Positions 37,677 to 48,214 are shown, numbered from the stretch's first letter. The stretch is 64,000 bases of DNA from Lacinutrix sp. 5H-3-7-4 (GCF_000211855.2 NC_015638.1:1054001-1118000), one strand, 5' to 3'. Numbers and translations are program-made. Notes: generated by a model from the letters alone, not told the origin.

Positions 37677-38425
37677 TACTCTTTAAGCTCTAATGTTTCA
37701 CCATTAAAAACACCGTAAGTATAATATTTAATCCAATCTCCTAGATTAATATATTTAGAATTACCATTTAAATCTATGTTTAAAGGCAAATGTCTATGCC
37801 CAAAAACAAAATAATCGCGATGTTTATCTTCAAGTTTTCGTTTGCAGTACTGCACTAGCCACTCCTCATTTTCCCCCAAAAACTTGGCGTCATCGTCTCC
37901 CGAAATTAATTTATTTTTTACTGATAGGTATTGTGCCAATCGCACACCTAAATCTGGATGTAACCATCTAAAAAACCATTTTGCAACTGGATTAGTAAAT
38001 ACTTTTTTCATGCGCTTATAACCTTTATCTCCTGGGCCTAAACCATCGCCATGACCAATTAAAAATGTTTTATTATTAAAAGTAAATTCTTGAGGTTTAT
38101 GGTAAACCGGTATGTTAAGTTCTTCTTCAAAATAGCCATTCATCCATAAATCATGATTACCTACAAAGTAATAAACCGGAATACCAGAATCGCTAATTTC
38201 TGCTAATTTTCCTAATGTTCGAGTAAATCCCTTAGGAACAACAGTTTTATATTCTGCCCAAAAGTCGAATAAATCACCCAACAAAAATATTGCAGCAGCA
38301 TCTTCTTTAATCTCATCTAGCCAGGCAACAAACTTTTTTTCTCTTGGAAAAGAGTGTTTTTGGGTTGGTGCTCCTAAATGATTATCTGAAGCAAAGTATA
38401 TTTTCTTTCCTTTTGGAATTTGCAT
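37673..38425 (-). CDS. lpxH: UDP-2,3-diacylglucosamine diphosphatase
   Basis: A 250-residue calcineurin-like metallophosphatase acting in lipid A synthesis, where it removes UMP from UDP-2,3-diacylglucosamine. Metal-binding motifs are present in order: ASDNHLG (Asp14, His16), LLGDLFDFWAEY, FVGNHDLWM, a His in LIGHGDGLGPGD, and FGHRHLPL. The DxH is DNH here. Length is normal for the Bacteroidota enzyme. It starts 2 nt after the queD stop, so the two are co-transcribed with the small upstream gene. Confidence 0.93.
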   Translation of the reverse strand: MQIPKGKKIYFASDNHLGAPTQKHSFPREKKFVAWLDEIKEDAAAIFLLGDLFDFWAEYKTVVPKGFTRTLGKLAEISDSGIPVYYFVGNHDLWMNGYFEEELNIPVYHKPQEFTFNNKTFLIGHGDGLGPGDKGYKRMKKVFTNPVAKWFFRWLHPDLGVRLAQYLSVKNKLISGDDDAKFLGENEEWLVQYCKRKLEDKHRDYFVFGHRHLPLNIDLNGNSKYINLGDWIKYYTYGVFNGETLELKEY

Positions 38426-38427
38426 GC

Positions 38428-38880
38428 TTAATTATTTTCGGTTGCGTACCATTCTGCATACGAACTTTCTGTTTCCTGAAGTTTTAAAGAATGTAACTGG
38501 ATATTATCTGGCAATCGTTTTTTAATTTTTTTAGCAAAATCTACTACCATCATCTCGCTTGTTGGCTGGTAATCTACCAGTAATACGTTATGACCTCTAT
38601 CGCTAAGTTCTTTAGCTAACTCTACATGTGGTGTGTTTTTATTAAAAACGGTTGCATGATCAAACACATCAACAACTTCTTCTTTCACAATTTTTTTTAA
38701 ATCTGAAAAATCTATAACCATTCCAAATTTTACATTTGCTGTATCTGTTATAGGTTGTCCAAAAACGGTTACAGAAAGTTTGTAACTGTGTCCATGCACG
38801 TTTTTACATTTACCATCGTAACCATAAAGTGCGTGCCCAGTTTCGAAAGAAAAAAGTTTAGTAATACGAATATTTGCCAT
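38428..38880 (-). CDS. queD: 6-carboxytetrahydropterin synthase
   Basis: A 150-residue QueD/PTPS-family enzyme converting dihydroneopterin triphosphate to 6-carboxytetrahydropterin on the queuosine path. Zinc ligands are His16 (FETGHALYG), His29 and His31 (CKNVHGHSY), with catalytic Cys25, and there is a conserved FDHATVF and C-terminal Glu in LKLQETESSYAEW. No other queuosine gene is in the window. The ATG overlaps the stop codon of a 33-residue membrane protein gene as TAATG. Confidence 0.93.
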   Translation of the reverse strand: MANIRITKLFSFETGHALYGYDGKCKNVHGHSYKLSVTVFGQPITDTANVKFGMVIDFSDLKKIVKEEVVDVFDHATVFNKNTPHVELAKELSDRGHNVLLVDYQPTSEMMVVDFAKKIKKRLPDNIQLHSLKLQETESSYAEWYATENN

Positions 38881-38981
38881 TATCTACGGTTTCTGTATCT
38901 ATTAAAGACATAGATAATAATGATTACTAAGGCTAAAATGGCAAAAAAACCACTACCGCCTAAAAAGTTTAATATTTCCAT
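38880..38981 (-). CDS. Small single-pass membrane protein (33 aa), overlaps queD
   Basis: A 33-codon gene on the minus strand, ATG at 38981, stop TAA at 38880-38882. The stop shares a base with the queD ATG (TAATG), suggesting translational coupling. The product starts MEILNFLGGSGFFAILALV, has one strong membrane helix (about residues 12-26, rich in Ile) and ends with a basic tail (RYRNRR), predicting an N-out/C-in topology. I do not recognise it. Evidence is the overlap, the clean membrane-protein pattern and the lack of any other gene in the 150-bp gap to the MATE gene. Confidence 0.6.
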   Translation of the reverse strand: MEILNFLGGSGFFAILALVIIIIYVFNRYRNRR

Positions 38982-39030
38982 TTTTCTTAAGTTTCTGTTT
39001 AGTAATTTAAAAAGGATATTTTTTTCAAAG

Positions 39031-40365
39031 TTAATCCTTTTGTGATAGTGGTAAAAATTCTTGTCTAAATTTTATAATTAAAGGTATACCACGAGCTATA
39101 ATCCATAGCGTAAAAGCTATAAAAACACCTGTTAATTTTAAGTTGTATTTATCTAAAATATATAAAGAAGGAATAAATATTAAAAAGGTCGCTATTAGTA
39201 ATAGGTTTCTAAGGTCTTTCATTTTTCCCAACCCTTTAAACATCCCATCAAAAATAAATGCTAATGCACATAATGGCTGCATTGCTAAAACTAGCCAGAA
39301 CACGTTATAAAATTCTTTTAAAACTTTTGGCTCTTTAGTAAAAATCTGACCTATTGAAAAATAAAACAAACTGCCTAAACATGCCATAATTACGCCTACA
39401 ATTATTCCGTATTTAATTAATATATTGCTTAAATTTATTAGTTTTCCAAACTCTCTTCCGCCTAATAATTTTCCAGATAAAATATTTCCAGCACTTGCAT
39501 AACCATCTATTAAAAAAGCACCTAAAAACCATAAATTTATTGCAATTGTATATGCTGCAATGTATTCTTTACCATAGTTTGTAGCATAACTGGTCGCTAA
39601 GTATAATGTGACATTTAAAGCTATTGTTCTAACAATTAAATTACCAATCATAATTAAAAATCTTTTAATTTCTTTATTAAAAGGAAACGTTACAAATAGC
39701 GGAATACTTGTTTTTTTTAATAAGTAAAAAGCCGATAATACTGCCATTAAAAACTGTGATGCAACGCTCGCAAAAGCAGCGCCTTTTATATGCATTGCAG
39801 GAATTAAATTTGCCATACCATAAACTAAAACATAATCTAATATAATATTTGTTATAGCACCAATAATTGCAATAACCATAGGATAATAAGTGTTTTGTAA
39901 ACCTCTAAAAGCACCAAACACAGCAATAGTAAATAATGTAAACGGAAAACCAAATACTCTAATTTTATAATAGTCTATAGCATAATCTAAAATTAGATTC
40001 TTGGCATTATACAGTTTAAAAATTGATTCGGCAAAAGGGTATGTTACTATAATTATTAAAATGCTTAACGAAGTAATAATAACTATTGCTTGTGCAGGCA
40101 AGTTTTTAATTTCGTCAAGTTTATTAGCGCCCAAATATTGGGACACGATTGATGATAATGCGCTTCTAGTTTGCCCAAACACCCAAATAAGCATAGATAA
40201 AAATGTAGATACAATACCTACTGCTGCTAAAGCTTCTGTTGCATTTAAATTAACATTTCCAATTATTGCAGCATCTGTTAAAGACAAAATAGGCTCAGCA
40301 ACTCCTGCTATTAATGCTGGTATAGCTAGTTTGTTTATATGTTTTAGACTAATGTTTGTAATCAA
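39031..40365 (-). CDS. MATE family efflux transporter
   Basis: A 444-residue antiporter with 12 predicted membrane helices, of the MatE/DinF-like group that exports drugs or organic cations. Family features include AGVAEPILSLTDAAIIGNV near the N-terminus, FGAFRGLQNTYYPM, and GAFLIDGYASAGNILSGKLLG in the second half. The initiating codon appears to be TTG at 40365, since no in-frame ATG precedes the first helix and a stop lies close upstream. Substrate unknown. Confidence 0.9.
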   Translation of the reverse strand: MITNISLKHINKLAIPALIAGVAEPILSLTDAAIIGNVNLNATEALAAVGIVSTFLSMLIWVFGQTRSALSSIVSQYLGANKLDEIKNLPAQAIVIITSLSILIIIVTYPFAESIFKLYNAKNLILDYAIDYYKIRVFGFPFTLFTIAVFGAFRGLQNTYYPMVIAIIGAITNIILDYVLVYGMANLIPAMHIKGAAFASVASQFLMAVLSAFYLLKKTSIPLFVTFPFNKEIKRFLIMIGNLIVRTIALNVTLYLATSYATNYGKEYIAAYTIAINLWFLGAFLIDGYASAGNILSGKLLGGREFGKLINLSNILIKYGIIVGVIMACLGSLFYFSIGQIFTKEPKVLKEFYNVFWLVLAMQPLCALAFIFDGMFKGLGKMKDLRNLLLIATFLIFIPSLYILDKYNLKLTGVFIAFTLWIIARGIPLIIKFRQEFLPLSQKD

Positions 40366-40636
40366 AATTTTTAATCTTTAATAAGAACAGCTAAGGTCGT
40401 TAGTTTTTATATTTAATAATATTTTTAATGCAAAAAAGTGTTTTCAAGTATATATTAATTAGCCTAAAAAACCACAAAAAGTGCTTTAAAAATAATTTTA
40501 ACATACTGAAAAACAGATAAAATTATTATAAAAACCTTTTTTTACTATATTGCGTAGGTAGAATATCCAGCTATTAATCCCTCTACATATAGTTGTATTT
40601 GATTTTTTTTAAATAAAAACCCAAATCAACCAAAAA

Positions 40637-42994
40637 GTGCGCTACTTAATTTTATTTCTATTTTGTGTTTTACACAGTGTTTTATTTTCTCAAAATACAG
40701 CATATAACCCTATAAAAAGTAAAGGAAAACTTTATGAGTATGCCGAATTTGCAAAAGCATCAAATTCTAATTTATCTATAAATGATATCCTTAATGGAGA
40801 AAGCAACCTTGATTTTAACCCATTAACCTCTGAAAACCAAAGCTTAGGTTTTACCAGCGATAATTATTGGCTAAATTTTAAATTAGAAAACACAACAAAT
40901 CAAGCCCAGACTTACTACCTACAAACCGCTAGACCAATAACAGATATTGCTAATTTATATCAAATATCTAATAACAATTACATAGAATATAATAGTGGAG
41001 ATGCTATAGCTTTTAACGACAGACAGGTACAGCACCGTAAAACAGTATTTAAATTAGAATTACCTAAAAATAGTGTTCAAAAATTCTATATACATTTAAA
41101 AAGTGATGGCGAAACTTTAAACCTGCCTTTACTAATTCAAACTGAAAATGAATTTTGGAAATCTAATTATAATGAACATCTATTTTTAGGGTTCTTTTAT
41201 GGCTTATTATTTTTAGCCGCTATAGTATATTTATTTTTCTTCACCAGCTTATCTAATAAAACATTCTTGTACTATAGTATTTATGTATTATCTATAGCTT
41301 TACTACAATCTGCGTTAGATGGTATAATATTTCAATACATTTTACCATCTGGTGGTTATTTAAATAATAGAACTGTTTTAATTACTGCGCTATTTTCAAA
41401 TTTCTTTTTATTAAAATATTGCGAAAGATTTTTAAAAGTTTCTCAAAGAGCAAAACATATTAGTATAGCATTTAAAGTACTTTATATTACTATAATTATA
41501 TTAGGTGTTTTATTATTTGTAAATGAAAAAACAAAAGAATTTGTTTATCCAATTAGCAACGTAAATGGCCTTTTAAGTTTAATATTAATTTTAGTAACAT
41601 TATTTTACCTACGCTATAAAAGTTATAAAATTGATGTATTCTTTTCGGTTGGTATTTTCTTTTTAGTTATTGGTTTATTAGGTTTTGTAATGAATAATTT
41701 AAGTCTATTACCAAATAACTTTATAACACTTAATAGTGCCAAATTTGGGATTACTTTCGAGGTTATATTTCTATCGCTTTCTATGTCTAATTTAATTAGA
41801 GATTTACGTTTAGAAAAAGAAAAATCTCAAATTATAGCTTTAAATAAATCTGAAGAAATTAGTGAACTTAAAAGTTATTTTATGTCTAACATTAGCCATG
41901 AATTAAGAACACCAATAAATGCTATAATGGGTATTGCAGATGATGAGTTGAGCAAAAACCCTAAAGGTGAAATGCTAAAAAACTTTGAAGTAATAAAGCA
42001 CGCCTCGTTAAATTTACTTAGTAATATTAATGATATTTTAGATTTTGAGAAAATTGAAAAAGGAGAATTAAAATTAAGAACAGAGCATTTTAACCCTAAA
42101 ACGGCGGTCATTCAAATAAGTGATAATTGGAAACGAATGGCAGAAAAAAAAGATTTAAAATACAGTTTTGAAATTGATTCTACTGTTCCAGAAGTTCTAG
42201 AAGGTGATCCAGAACGTTTTACACAAATTATAAATAATGTACTTAGTAATGCAGTAAAGTTTACACACTTTGGTAAGATAGATTGCAATATAAAAAGTAC
42301 TACGCTAGAAAATAATATTGCAGAAATAGCTATTATTATAAAAGATACTGGAATAGGTATAAAAGACTCTCAAATAAATAATTTATTTAATAGTTTTGGG
42401 CAAATGCGCTTAAATGATAAGCGTAGCTTTGGAGGTGTTGGTTTAGGTTTAAGTATAACTAAGCACCTTATAGATTTATTTAAAGGCTCTATAGAAATTG
42501 ATAGTGAAGAAAACAGAGGAACATCTGTTACTGTAAGCTTACCTTTAAAGGTTATACAACAAAATAAAATAGAAGTAGAAAATCCAGATATTTCTAAAGC
42601 CGAAATTAAAGTTTTAGTTGTTGAGGATAATACTATGAATCAATTAATAATGAAAAAGATTCTTAAAACATTATCAATTAATAATTTTCAAATAGCTTCA
42701 AATGGTGTTGAAGCTATAAAACTATTAGAAAACAATACATTTGATGTTATTTTAATGGATTTACAAATGCCAGAAATGGATGGTTATGAAACGACCACAA
42801 TAATTAGAAATGATATTACAATGCATAGTATAAAAAACATTCCTATTATTGCTGTTACTGCAGATGCTACAGATACTGCACGAGAAAAAGTAATAGATGT
42901 AGGAATGAATGATTACATAACAAAACCTGTTAATAGAGACTTACTTTATAGAAAAATATTAACTCACAGAAAAAATGAATTAAAAATAGCTTAA
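40637..42994 (+). CDS. 7TMR-DISM hybrid sensor histidine kinase/response regulator
   Basis: A 785-residue inner-membrane sensor. A signal peptide precedes an extracellular DISMED2-like domain (about 25-175), then seven membrane helices (about 180-395), a HisKA domain with His421 in SNISHELRTPINAIM, a HATPase (NNVLSNAVKFT, KDTGIGI, GGVGLGLSI) and a C-terminal receiver with acidic VVEDN and phospho-acceptor Asp708 in VILMDLQMPEMDG, plus Lys in DYITKPVN. All catalytic residues are intact. The start is GTG at 40637. The 271-bp upstream gap is AT-rich; I see no perfect TAnnTTTG box there. The ligand and the output partner are not encoded nearby. Confidence 0.94.
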   Translation: MRYLILFLFCVLHSVLFSQNTAYNPIKSKGKLYEYAEFAKASNSNLSINDILNGESNLDFNPLTSENQSLGFTSDNYWLNFKLENTTNQAQTYYLQTARPITDIANLYQISNNNYIEYNSGDAIAFNDRQVQHRKTVFKLELPKNSVQKFYIHLKSDGETLNLPLLIQTENEFWKSNYNEHLFLGFFYGLLFLAAIVYLFFFTSLSNKTFLYYSIYVLSIALLQSALDGIIFQYILPSGGYLNNRTVLITALFSNFFLLKYCERFLKVSQRAKHISIAFKVLYITIIILGVLLFVNEKTKEFVYPISNVNGLLSLILILVTLFYLRYKSYKIDVFFSVGIFFLVIGLLGFVMNNLSLLPNNFITLNSAKFGITFEVIFLSLSMSNLIRDLRLEKEKSQIIALNKSEEISELKSYFMSNISHELRTPINAIMGIADDELSKNPKGEMLKNFEVIKHASLNLLSNINDILDFEKIEKGELKLRTEHFNPKTAVIQISDNWKRMAEKKDLKYSFEIDSTVPEVLEGDPERFTQIINNVLSNAVKFTHFGKIDCNIKSTTLENNIAEIAIIIKDTGIGIKDSQINNLFNSFGQMRLNDKRSFGGVGLGLSITKHLIDLFKGSIEIDSEENRGTSVTVSLPLKVIQQNKIEVENPDISKAEIKVLVVEDNTMNQLIMKKILKTLSINNFQIASNGVEAIKLLENNTFDVILMDLQMPEMDGYETTTIIRNDITMHSIKNIPIIAVTADATDTAREKVIDVGMNDYITKPVNRDLLYRKILTHRKNELKIA

Positions 42995-43837
42995 TTACTT
43001 TTCTATAAACAAAATACTTTTTTCTACAACTATTTTTAGTGCATTAGGCATATAACTATATAGCCATGGCTGTTTTGCTCCAAACACATGATCGCTATCC
43101 TTTATTGAAATTAGTTCACTATTTTTATTCCAAAGATGAAGTGACTTTGCTTCGTTATATTTTACTGATGGATCATCTTTAGCATGAATAATTAAAAAAG
43201 GTATTTTAATTTTTTTTGCTGCTTTTTTAATATTTAACCGGTTTTCATTAGCCTTAAAATCTTCATAAAACTGAAAGTTATGAGGCATTTTTTGGTTTGT
43301 TCTTCCATTTAAAACATATTTTACACCAGTTTTTCTCCAGTTTTCTAAATCTCCTATGGTTGACGTTCTTTTTGAAAAATCGCATACGCTAGCCCAAGTA
43401 ATAAGTTTTTTTATTCTTGAATCTTCTCCTGCTTTAATTATAGAAATACCTCCACCGCGAGAATGACCTATTACTATAATATTATTTGTGTTTATCTCAT
43501 TTTTATATTTAAAATCTACAGCAGTTAAATGAGAAATAACTGCATCTAAATCATCAAGCTCTTTAGTATAATTATTTTCGGCAAAAGCTTCTAAATTTGG
43601 AAAATCTATTGGATTTGAAACTGTGCCTCCATTATGCGAAAAATTAAATTTCACAAAAAACATATTAGCCTCCATAAAGGCATTTGCAACTAAATTCCAG
43701 CTTCCCCAATCTTTAAAACCTTTATAGCCATGACAGAAGACAACTATTGGTTTTTGTATTGCGTTCTCTTTAAAAAAAAAATCAAATAGTATTGGTTTTT
43801 TGTTAGCTTGGTTTAAAATGTTATTTCTAGCAATCAT
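42995..43837 (-). CDS. Alpha/beta hydrolase
   Basis: A 280-residue cytoplasmic alpha/beta hydrolase. The oxyanion loop is VVFCHGYKGFKDWGSW, the nucleophile Ser126 is in VIGHSRGGGISI, an acidic residue is in IIHAKDDPSVKY, and the His is in KDSDHVFGAKQPW. Related to the dienelactone hydrolase/prolyl oligopeptidase-like group; substrate unknown. The ATG overlaps the stop of the AddB-like gene by one base (TAATG), so the two are translationally coupled. It converges with the histidine kinase, the stop codons being adjacent. Confidence 0.88.
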   Translation of the reverse strand: MIARNNILNQANKKPILFDFFFKENAIQKPIVVFCHGYKGFKDWGSWNLVANAFMEANMFFVKFNFSHNGGTVSNPIDFPNLEAFAENNYTKELDDLDAVISHLTAVDFKYKNEINTNNIIVIGHSRGGGISIIKAGEDSRIKKLITWASVCDFSKRTSTIGDLENWRKTGVKYVLNGRTNQKMPHNFQFYEDFKANENRLNIKKAAKKIKIPFLIIHAKDDPSVKYNEAKSLHLWNKNSELISIKDSDHVFGAKQPWLYSYMPNALKIVVEKSILFIEK

Positions 43838-46590
43838 TACACTTCCTTTTCAATAAAATTAATATCAGGATTACAAATTTCAATTATTAGTTTCTTTAGT
43901 TCTTCAAAAAAACTATTTAAGGTTTCTATTGTAATTAAAGTGTCTTTAACTTTAGCTCTTATTGTTTCTTTTTTTGCAAATTTAATAAAGCCACCATTCA
44001 AATTTTTAAAAGATATAATTCCTGCTTCTATTGGAAAATTTAAAGGCTTTTCTTTGTTCATCATATAGGCATATGCTAATATTTGAAAGCTTTTACTATA
44101 TTTTTTATAATCGGTAGTTAAATCTTCCCAATCTATAACAGCAACTTGATTACTCTCTACTTTTCCTGTTTTATAATCTATTATTCTGGTTAAGCCATTA
44201 TATTCATCTACACGATCTACTGTACCTCTTAACTGTACTTTAAAGTTTAATTCTGGTATGTTTAAAGCAATTTCGCTACGGTTTTCTAAAGCAAGTATTT
44301 TTATAGTATTTCCTTTCTTTAAATCTTTTATCTCAAGGCTTAAAAAATTTTCAACATAGCGTTTTGCTATTTCAAAAATAATTAAGTTTTTACCTTTAGT
44401 CATATCTCCATCTGCATAAATACGTGAAAAATTATGCGTAATAGTAACATCAACTAATGGTTTCATTCTCTCAATATCTTCAACTTTTATATATTTTTCT
44501 AAAAAAGGTTTATATAAAGTCTCTAAAGTATCATGAACTACTGTTCCCATTGTGTTTGCTGCAACAGTCTCTTCTACATCCTCTAACTCCTTAACTCCTA
44601 ATAAACTTTGATAATAAAAATCTATAGGGTTACGTATATAATTTGTTAGTGATGATGGCGAAAAACCCCTATTAGCAACTGTTTTTATTTGGTTTAATAC
44701 AGCTTGTGTTTTCTCAATTTCTTTTAATTTAGAATTAATTTTAGGTACTTTAGGAGCAATAATATTATGTTTTATTTGGTGTATATTTTCTAATTCTAAT
44801 TGATTTATAAATCTACTTTTCTCTCCTCCAGTTAAAATATCTGCTTCTGTATTGTATAATATATATATGTTTTTAGCACGCTGTAATAAGCGATAAAAGT
44901 GGTACGTATAAACAGCATCTTTTTCTTTATAAGTTGGCAAATTGTTTTCTAATTTAACATCAAAAGGTATAAAAGAGTTATTAGTTTTACCTGATGGTAA
45001 AACACCTTCGTTAACACTAGAAATGATAACATTTTCAAAATCTAAAACTCTAGATTCTAACATTCCCATAACTTGTAAACCTTGTAAGGGTTCACCTTGA
45101 AAATCTAAAGTCTCAGAAGATAATAATTCATTATAAATGCTAAATAATGCAGAAATATCATTTACATGACTATATGTGCCATTAAGTCTATAAAGCTCAT
45201 TAAACAAGCTATTAAACCTGTACAAGTACTCTAATGATATTAAGTTACTGTCTTTATTTAAAGATAGAAAGTCTTTAATTTTATTAATAATTTTAAAAAC
45301 TATTTCTATAGCAATAGTTGCTTTGTTATCCCAATTAGAAAATAATAAATCAAGAACATCATGTACTTGTGTGTTATCTTTTTTTAAATCTGAAAGAGAA
45401 AGGTAAACCAGGTTGTTTTTCTTTATTTTTTCGATAAGATCTAAAGCATAATTAACCTCATTTATTACAAATAAAGAACTAATAAATTGATGTGATAATA
45501 AACTAATTACATCTTTATAATAAAATTTTTCGGTATGTTTTTTATGAATAGAAAATAACTGTTCAAAAAGGGAAGCTAAAGGAATAGACTTTAAAGGAAA
45601 TCCCATTGTTACATTAAGCTTATCTACTGCTATAGGAATTGAGTTTAGTACTGGTACTAATAAGTTTTCATCACCAAGCACTACGGCAGTACTTTTAAAA
45701 GAAGGATTATTAACTGCTATTTCGCTTAAAATATTCCCTATAGCTTTAGCTTGGCCTATATTTTTTGGAACACCATAAACTTCAATGTTTTTTGGAATGG
45801 AATAAGATGTGGACACCCAATTAAATGGATTATTTGCGAAATATTTCCATGAATTTTTGTGTTGTCTAGTAAACAAACCGGCATCATGTATTTTATTTTC
45901 TATAAATACTTTATCTATATCCCAATATATAGATGCTAAATCATTTTTTAATAATTCTTGAATAATAGTTTCTTCGGCAGTGTTTAATGCATTAAAACCT
46001 AAAAAAACGTGCTTATTAGACGTTGTATTACTATAATGCTGTATATTCTCTACTGCTTCACGATATATAAGGCCTTGATATCCTATTTTTTGTTTAATTA
46101 AAGATGTTGAGTAATCTTTATAATATAGTTTTAATTTATCCCAAAATTTTAAATAGTTTTTTACAACATCTGTTTTATTATCATCTAAAGACCAATGGTC
46201 TAAAGTTTTAATAGCACTTAAATAATCGAATATTTTATCTTGTGGAATAAGGTACCTGTCAATTTCATTAAAATCTTGAAGTAAAATTTGTGCCCATTTT
46301 GAAAAACTTTCAAACTGTTCTTGTTCCTTTTTTGGTGTGAGTTGTAAATATGTATTATAAAACTCAAAAAGCAACTCTGTATTTGTTACAGATTTTAGCT
46401 GTGCTAAATCTTCAACAAACTCCTCTATACTTAATATATAGGGTGAAAATATTGTTTTGTTAACTACACGAGATAATTCTTGTCTTAAAAAAACTCCTGC
46501 TCGTTTACTTGGTAAAATAAAGTGAATATTTGATAGATCTTCTTCTTTATTTTTTAAATCAATTAATACATCGAAAATAAAACTCTTCAT
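43837..46590 (-). CDS. PD-(D/E)XK nuclease family protein (AddB-like)
   Basis: A 917-residue protein resembling the AddB subunit of helicase-nuclease complexes that process double-strand breaks for recombination. The N-terminal part is a degenerate helicase-like region (FILPSKRAGVFLRQELSR replaces a true Walker A). The C-terminal nuclease has LRGTVDRVDEYNGLTRIIDY followed by KTGK, the PD-(D/E)XK signature, preceded by GFSPSSLTNYIRNP. An AddA-like helicase is encoded about 3 kb further on, separated by ompA and kbl on the same strand; they probably form one complex. Family membership is clear, exact partner inferred. Confidence 0.88.
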   Translation of the reverse strand: MKSFIFDVLIDLKNKEEDLSNIHFILPSKRAGVFLRQELSRVVNKTIFSPYILSIEEFVEDLAQLKSVTNTELLFEFYNTYLQLTPKKEQEQFESFSKWAQILLQDFNEIDRYLIPQDKIFDYLSAIKTLDHWSLDDNKTDVVKNYLKFWDKLKLYYKDYSTSLIKQKIGYQGLIYREAVENIQHYSNTTSNKHVFLGFNALNTAEETIIQELLKNDLASIYWDIDKVFIENKIHDAGLFTRQHKNSWKYFANNPFNWVSTSYSIPKNIEVYGVPKNIGQAKAIGNILSEIAVNNPSFKSTAVVLGDENLLVPVLNSIPIAVDKLNVTMGFPLKSIPLASLFEQLFSIHKKHTEKFYYKDVISLLSHQFISSLFVINEVNYALDLIEKIKKNNLVYLSLSDLKKDNTQVHDVLDLLFSNWDNKATIAIEIVFKIINKIKDFLSLNKDSNLISLEYLYRFNSLFNELYRLNGTYSHVNDISALFSIYNELLSSETLDFQGEPLQGLQVMGMLESRVLDFENVIISSVNEGVLPSGKTNNSFIPFDVKLENNLPTYKEKDAVYTYHFYRLLQRAKNIYILYNTEADILTGGEKSRFINQLELENIHQIKHNIIAPKVPKINSKLKEIEKTQAVLNQIKTVANRGFSPSSLTNYIRNPIDFYYQSLLGVKELEDVEETVAANTMGTVVHDTLETLYKPFLEKYIKVEDIERMKPLVDVTITHNFSRIYADGDMTKGKNLIIFEIAKRYVENFLSLEIKDLKKGNTIKILALENRSEIALNIPELNFKVQLRGTVDRVDEYNGLTRIIDYKTGKVESNQVAVIDWEDLTTDYKKYSKSFQILAYAYMMNKEKPLNFPIEAGIISFKNLNGGFIKFAKKETIRAKVKDTLITIETLNSFFEELKKLIIEICNPDINFIEKEV

Positions 46591-46601
46591 TGTATAAAAA
46601 T

Positions 46602-46635
46602 AAAAAACGCTTCGGTAAACCGAAGCGTTTTTTTT
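46602..46635 (-). terminator. Rho-independent terminator after ompA
   Basis: Stem acgcttcgg / ccgaagcgt with loop taaa, A and T runs on both sides, 28 nt after the ompA stop on the minus strand and just before the AddB-like gene. Confidence 0.9.
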
Positions 46636-46662
46636 AAAACTTATTTAAAAGTATTGAGAAAC

Positions 46663-48093
46663 TTATTTTTTAAGTTTAATCTCAGTACGTCTGTTGTTTT
46701 TTCTACCGTTTCTAGTAGCATTAGAATCTACTGGGTAATCTTCACCAAATCCGTAAGCAGATAATCTTGAAGCGCTAATACCATTAGCAATTAAGTAATC
46801 TCTTACTGCGTTAGCTCTTCTTTCAGATAATTTTTGGTTAGAAGATTTAGAACCTACACTATCAGTATGACCTTCAATTGTGAAGTTAGAATCTGGGTAT
46901 TCTTTTAAAATAGCTGTAATATTCTTTAATACTTCTTTAGTTTGCTCTTTGAAAGATGATTTTCCTGTATCAAATAATATTGTTCTAGCGTAGCTGTTTA
47001 ATTGATCAATAACTTCTTGAGTTGGTTGAGCAACTACTTCAGGACAACCATTGTTTGCAACAGTTCCAACTTCGTTAGGACATTTATCATCTTTATCTAC
47101 AACACCATCACCATCTGTATCTGGCCAAGGACATCCACTGTTAGCAGCTGGTCCAGCTTCGTTAGGACAGTTATCTTTATCATCAGCAACACCATCACCA
47201 TCAGCATCTGGGCAACCGTTTAAAGCCTTAAGACCTTTTACTGTAGGACAGTCATCTTTACCATCTACAACACCATCACCATCTGTATCAGGACATCCAT
47301 TGTATTCAGCTAAACCTGCAACATTTGGACAATCATCTTTAGCATCTTCGATACCATCACCATCGCTATCTGGACAACCGTTGAAAGCTTCTAAACCTGC
47401 AACTTCTGGACAAGCATCGTTTTTATCGTAGATACCATCACCATCTGTATCTTTACCACCAAACTTAACAGCAATACCTGCAGAATGTTGGAAATGTTTA
47501 GTTAAGTAATCTTCGAAAGAGTGCTTGTATTTAGACTCTACAAATAAACCTACATTTTCTGTAAACCAGTAAGTAAGACCTAAAGATCCATTTAATGTAG
47601 CAGAACCAATGTTATTGTTTCCTCCTTGGTTGTTGTTGTTATATAAACCTTCTTCGATCCATGTGTAACCACCACCAACACCAATCATTGGCTCAAATTT
47701 TTTGCTACCAATAAGGTTAGCTAAACTATATCTTACGTTTGCATCTACTGCATAGTAACTTAAATCTGCAACTCTTACACTTGGCGTAGCAGGAGCTAAT
47801 TCTCCCCACTTAGTAATTCTGTTAATAGAACCTCCAAGTTGTACGTTAAAGTTTTCTCCTACATATTTAGATACAGAAACTGTAGATAAAGATGGAAGAA
47901 TATTCCAGTGATCTTTAACATTAAAGTATTCATCAAAGTAATCTCCTTGTGGTGCGTTTTCTCCTACTGGATAAACGTCAACCGCGTTTACACCAAAGTT
48001 AACAGCCCATGGGTTGTCTTGGTCTTGTGCATTCGCAGTATTGAAACTTACAATAAGTACTAATGCGAATAATAATCTGCTAAGATTTTTCAT
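46663..48093 (-). CDS. OmpA/OprF-type porin with thrombospondin type 3 repeats
   Basis: A 476-residue outer-membrane protein. The ATG at 48093 gives the signal peptide [16 protein letters not shown]. Residues about 25-215 form a beta-barrel. Residues about 220-355 hold calcium-binding TSP type 3 repeats ([19 protein letters not shown] and similar, at least five). The C-terminal OmpA domain ([32 protein letters not shown]) binds peptidoglycan. This is the major OmpA-like protein of flavobacteria; a strong promoter with both boxes precedes it (48130-48160) and a strong terminator follows, consistent with high expression. Confidence 0.95.
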   Translation of the reverse strand: MKNLSRLLFALVLIVSFNTANAQDQDNPWAVNFGVNAVDVYPVGENAPQGDYFDEYFNVKDHWNILPSLSTVSVSKYVGENFNVQLGGSINRITKWGELAPATPSVRVADLSYYAVDANVRYSLANLIGSKKFEPMIGVGGGYTWIEEGLYNNNNQGGNNNIGSATLNGSLGLTYWFTENVGLFVESKYKHSFEDYLTKHFQHSAGIAVKFGGKDTDGDGIYDKNDACPEVAGLEAFNGCPDSDGDGIEDAKDDCPNVAGLAEYNGCPDTDGDGVVDGKDDCPTVKGLKALNGCPDADGDGVADDKDNCPNEAGPAANSGCPWPDTDGDGVVDKDDKCPNEVGTVANNGCPEVVAQPTQEVIDQLNSYARTILFDTGKSSFKEQTKEVLKNITAILKEYPDSNFTIEGHTDSVGSKSSNQKLSERRANAVRDYLIANGISASRLSAYGFGEDYPVDSNATRNGRKNNRRTEIKLKK

Positions 48094-48129
48094 ATTCAAA
48101 AATTTTAATTTTTAAGTGTTAATTAGAAG

Positions 48130-48160
48130 CAAAAATAAGTTGTTAAATAATATTAACAAA
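48130..48160 (-). promoter_or_regulatory. Promoter for ompA, both Bacteroidota boxes
   Basis: On the minus strand TTTG (48157-48160), a 19-nt spacer, and TATTTTTG (48130-48137). This is a full match to the Bacteroidota consensus TTTG-N19-TAnnTTTG. The start site would give a leader of about 30 nt before the ATG at 48093. Confidence 0.8.
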
Positions 48161-48214
48161 GACAAATATATAAAAATATTGGTTATTGCTACAAAATGAT
48201 AAAATTTAAAGTGT

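Noticed and set aside
47051-47431. 126-codon Pro/Ser-rich frame opposite the ompA repeats
   Set aside because: It is the antisense of the Asp-rich thrombospondin type 3 repeats, so repetitive by consequence; no start context or homology.
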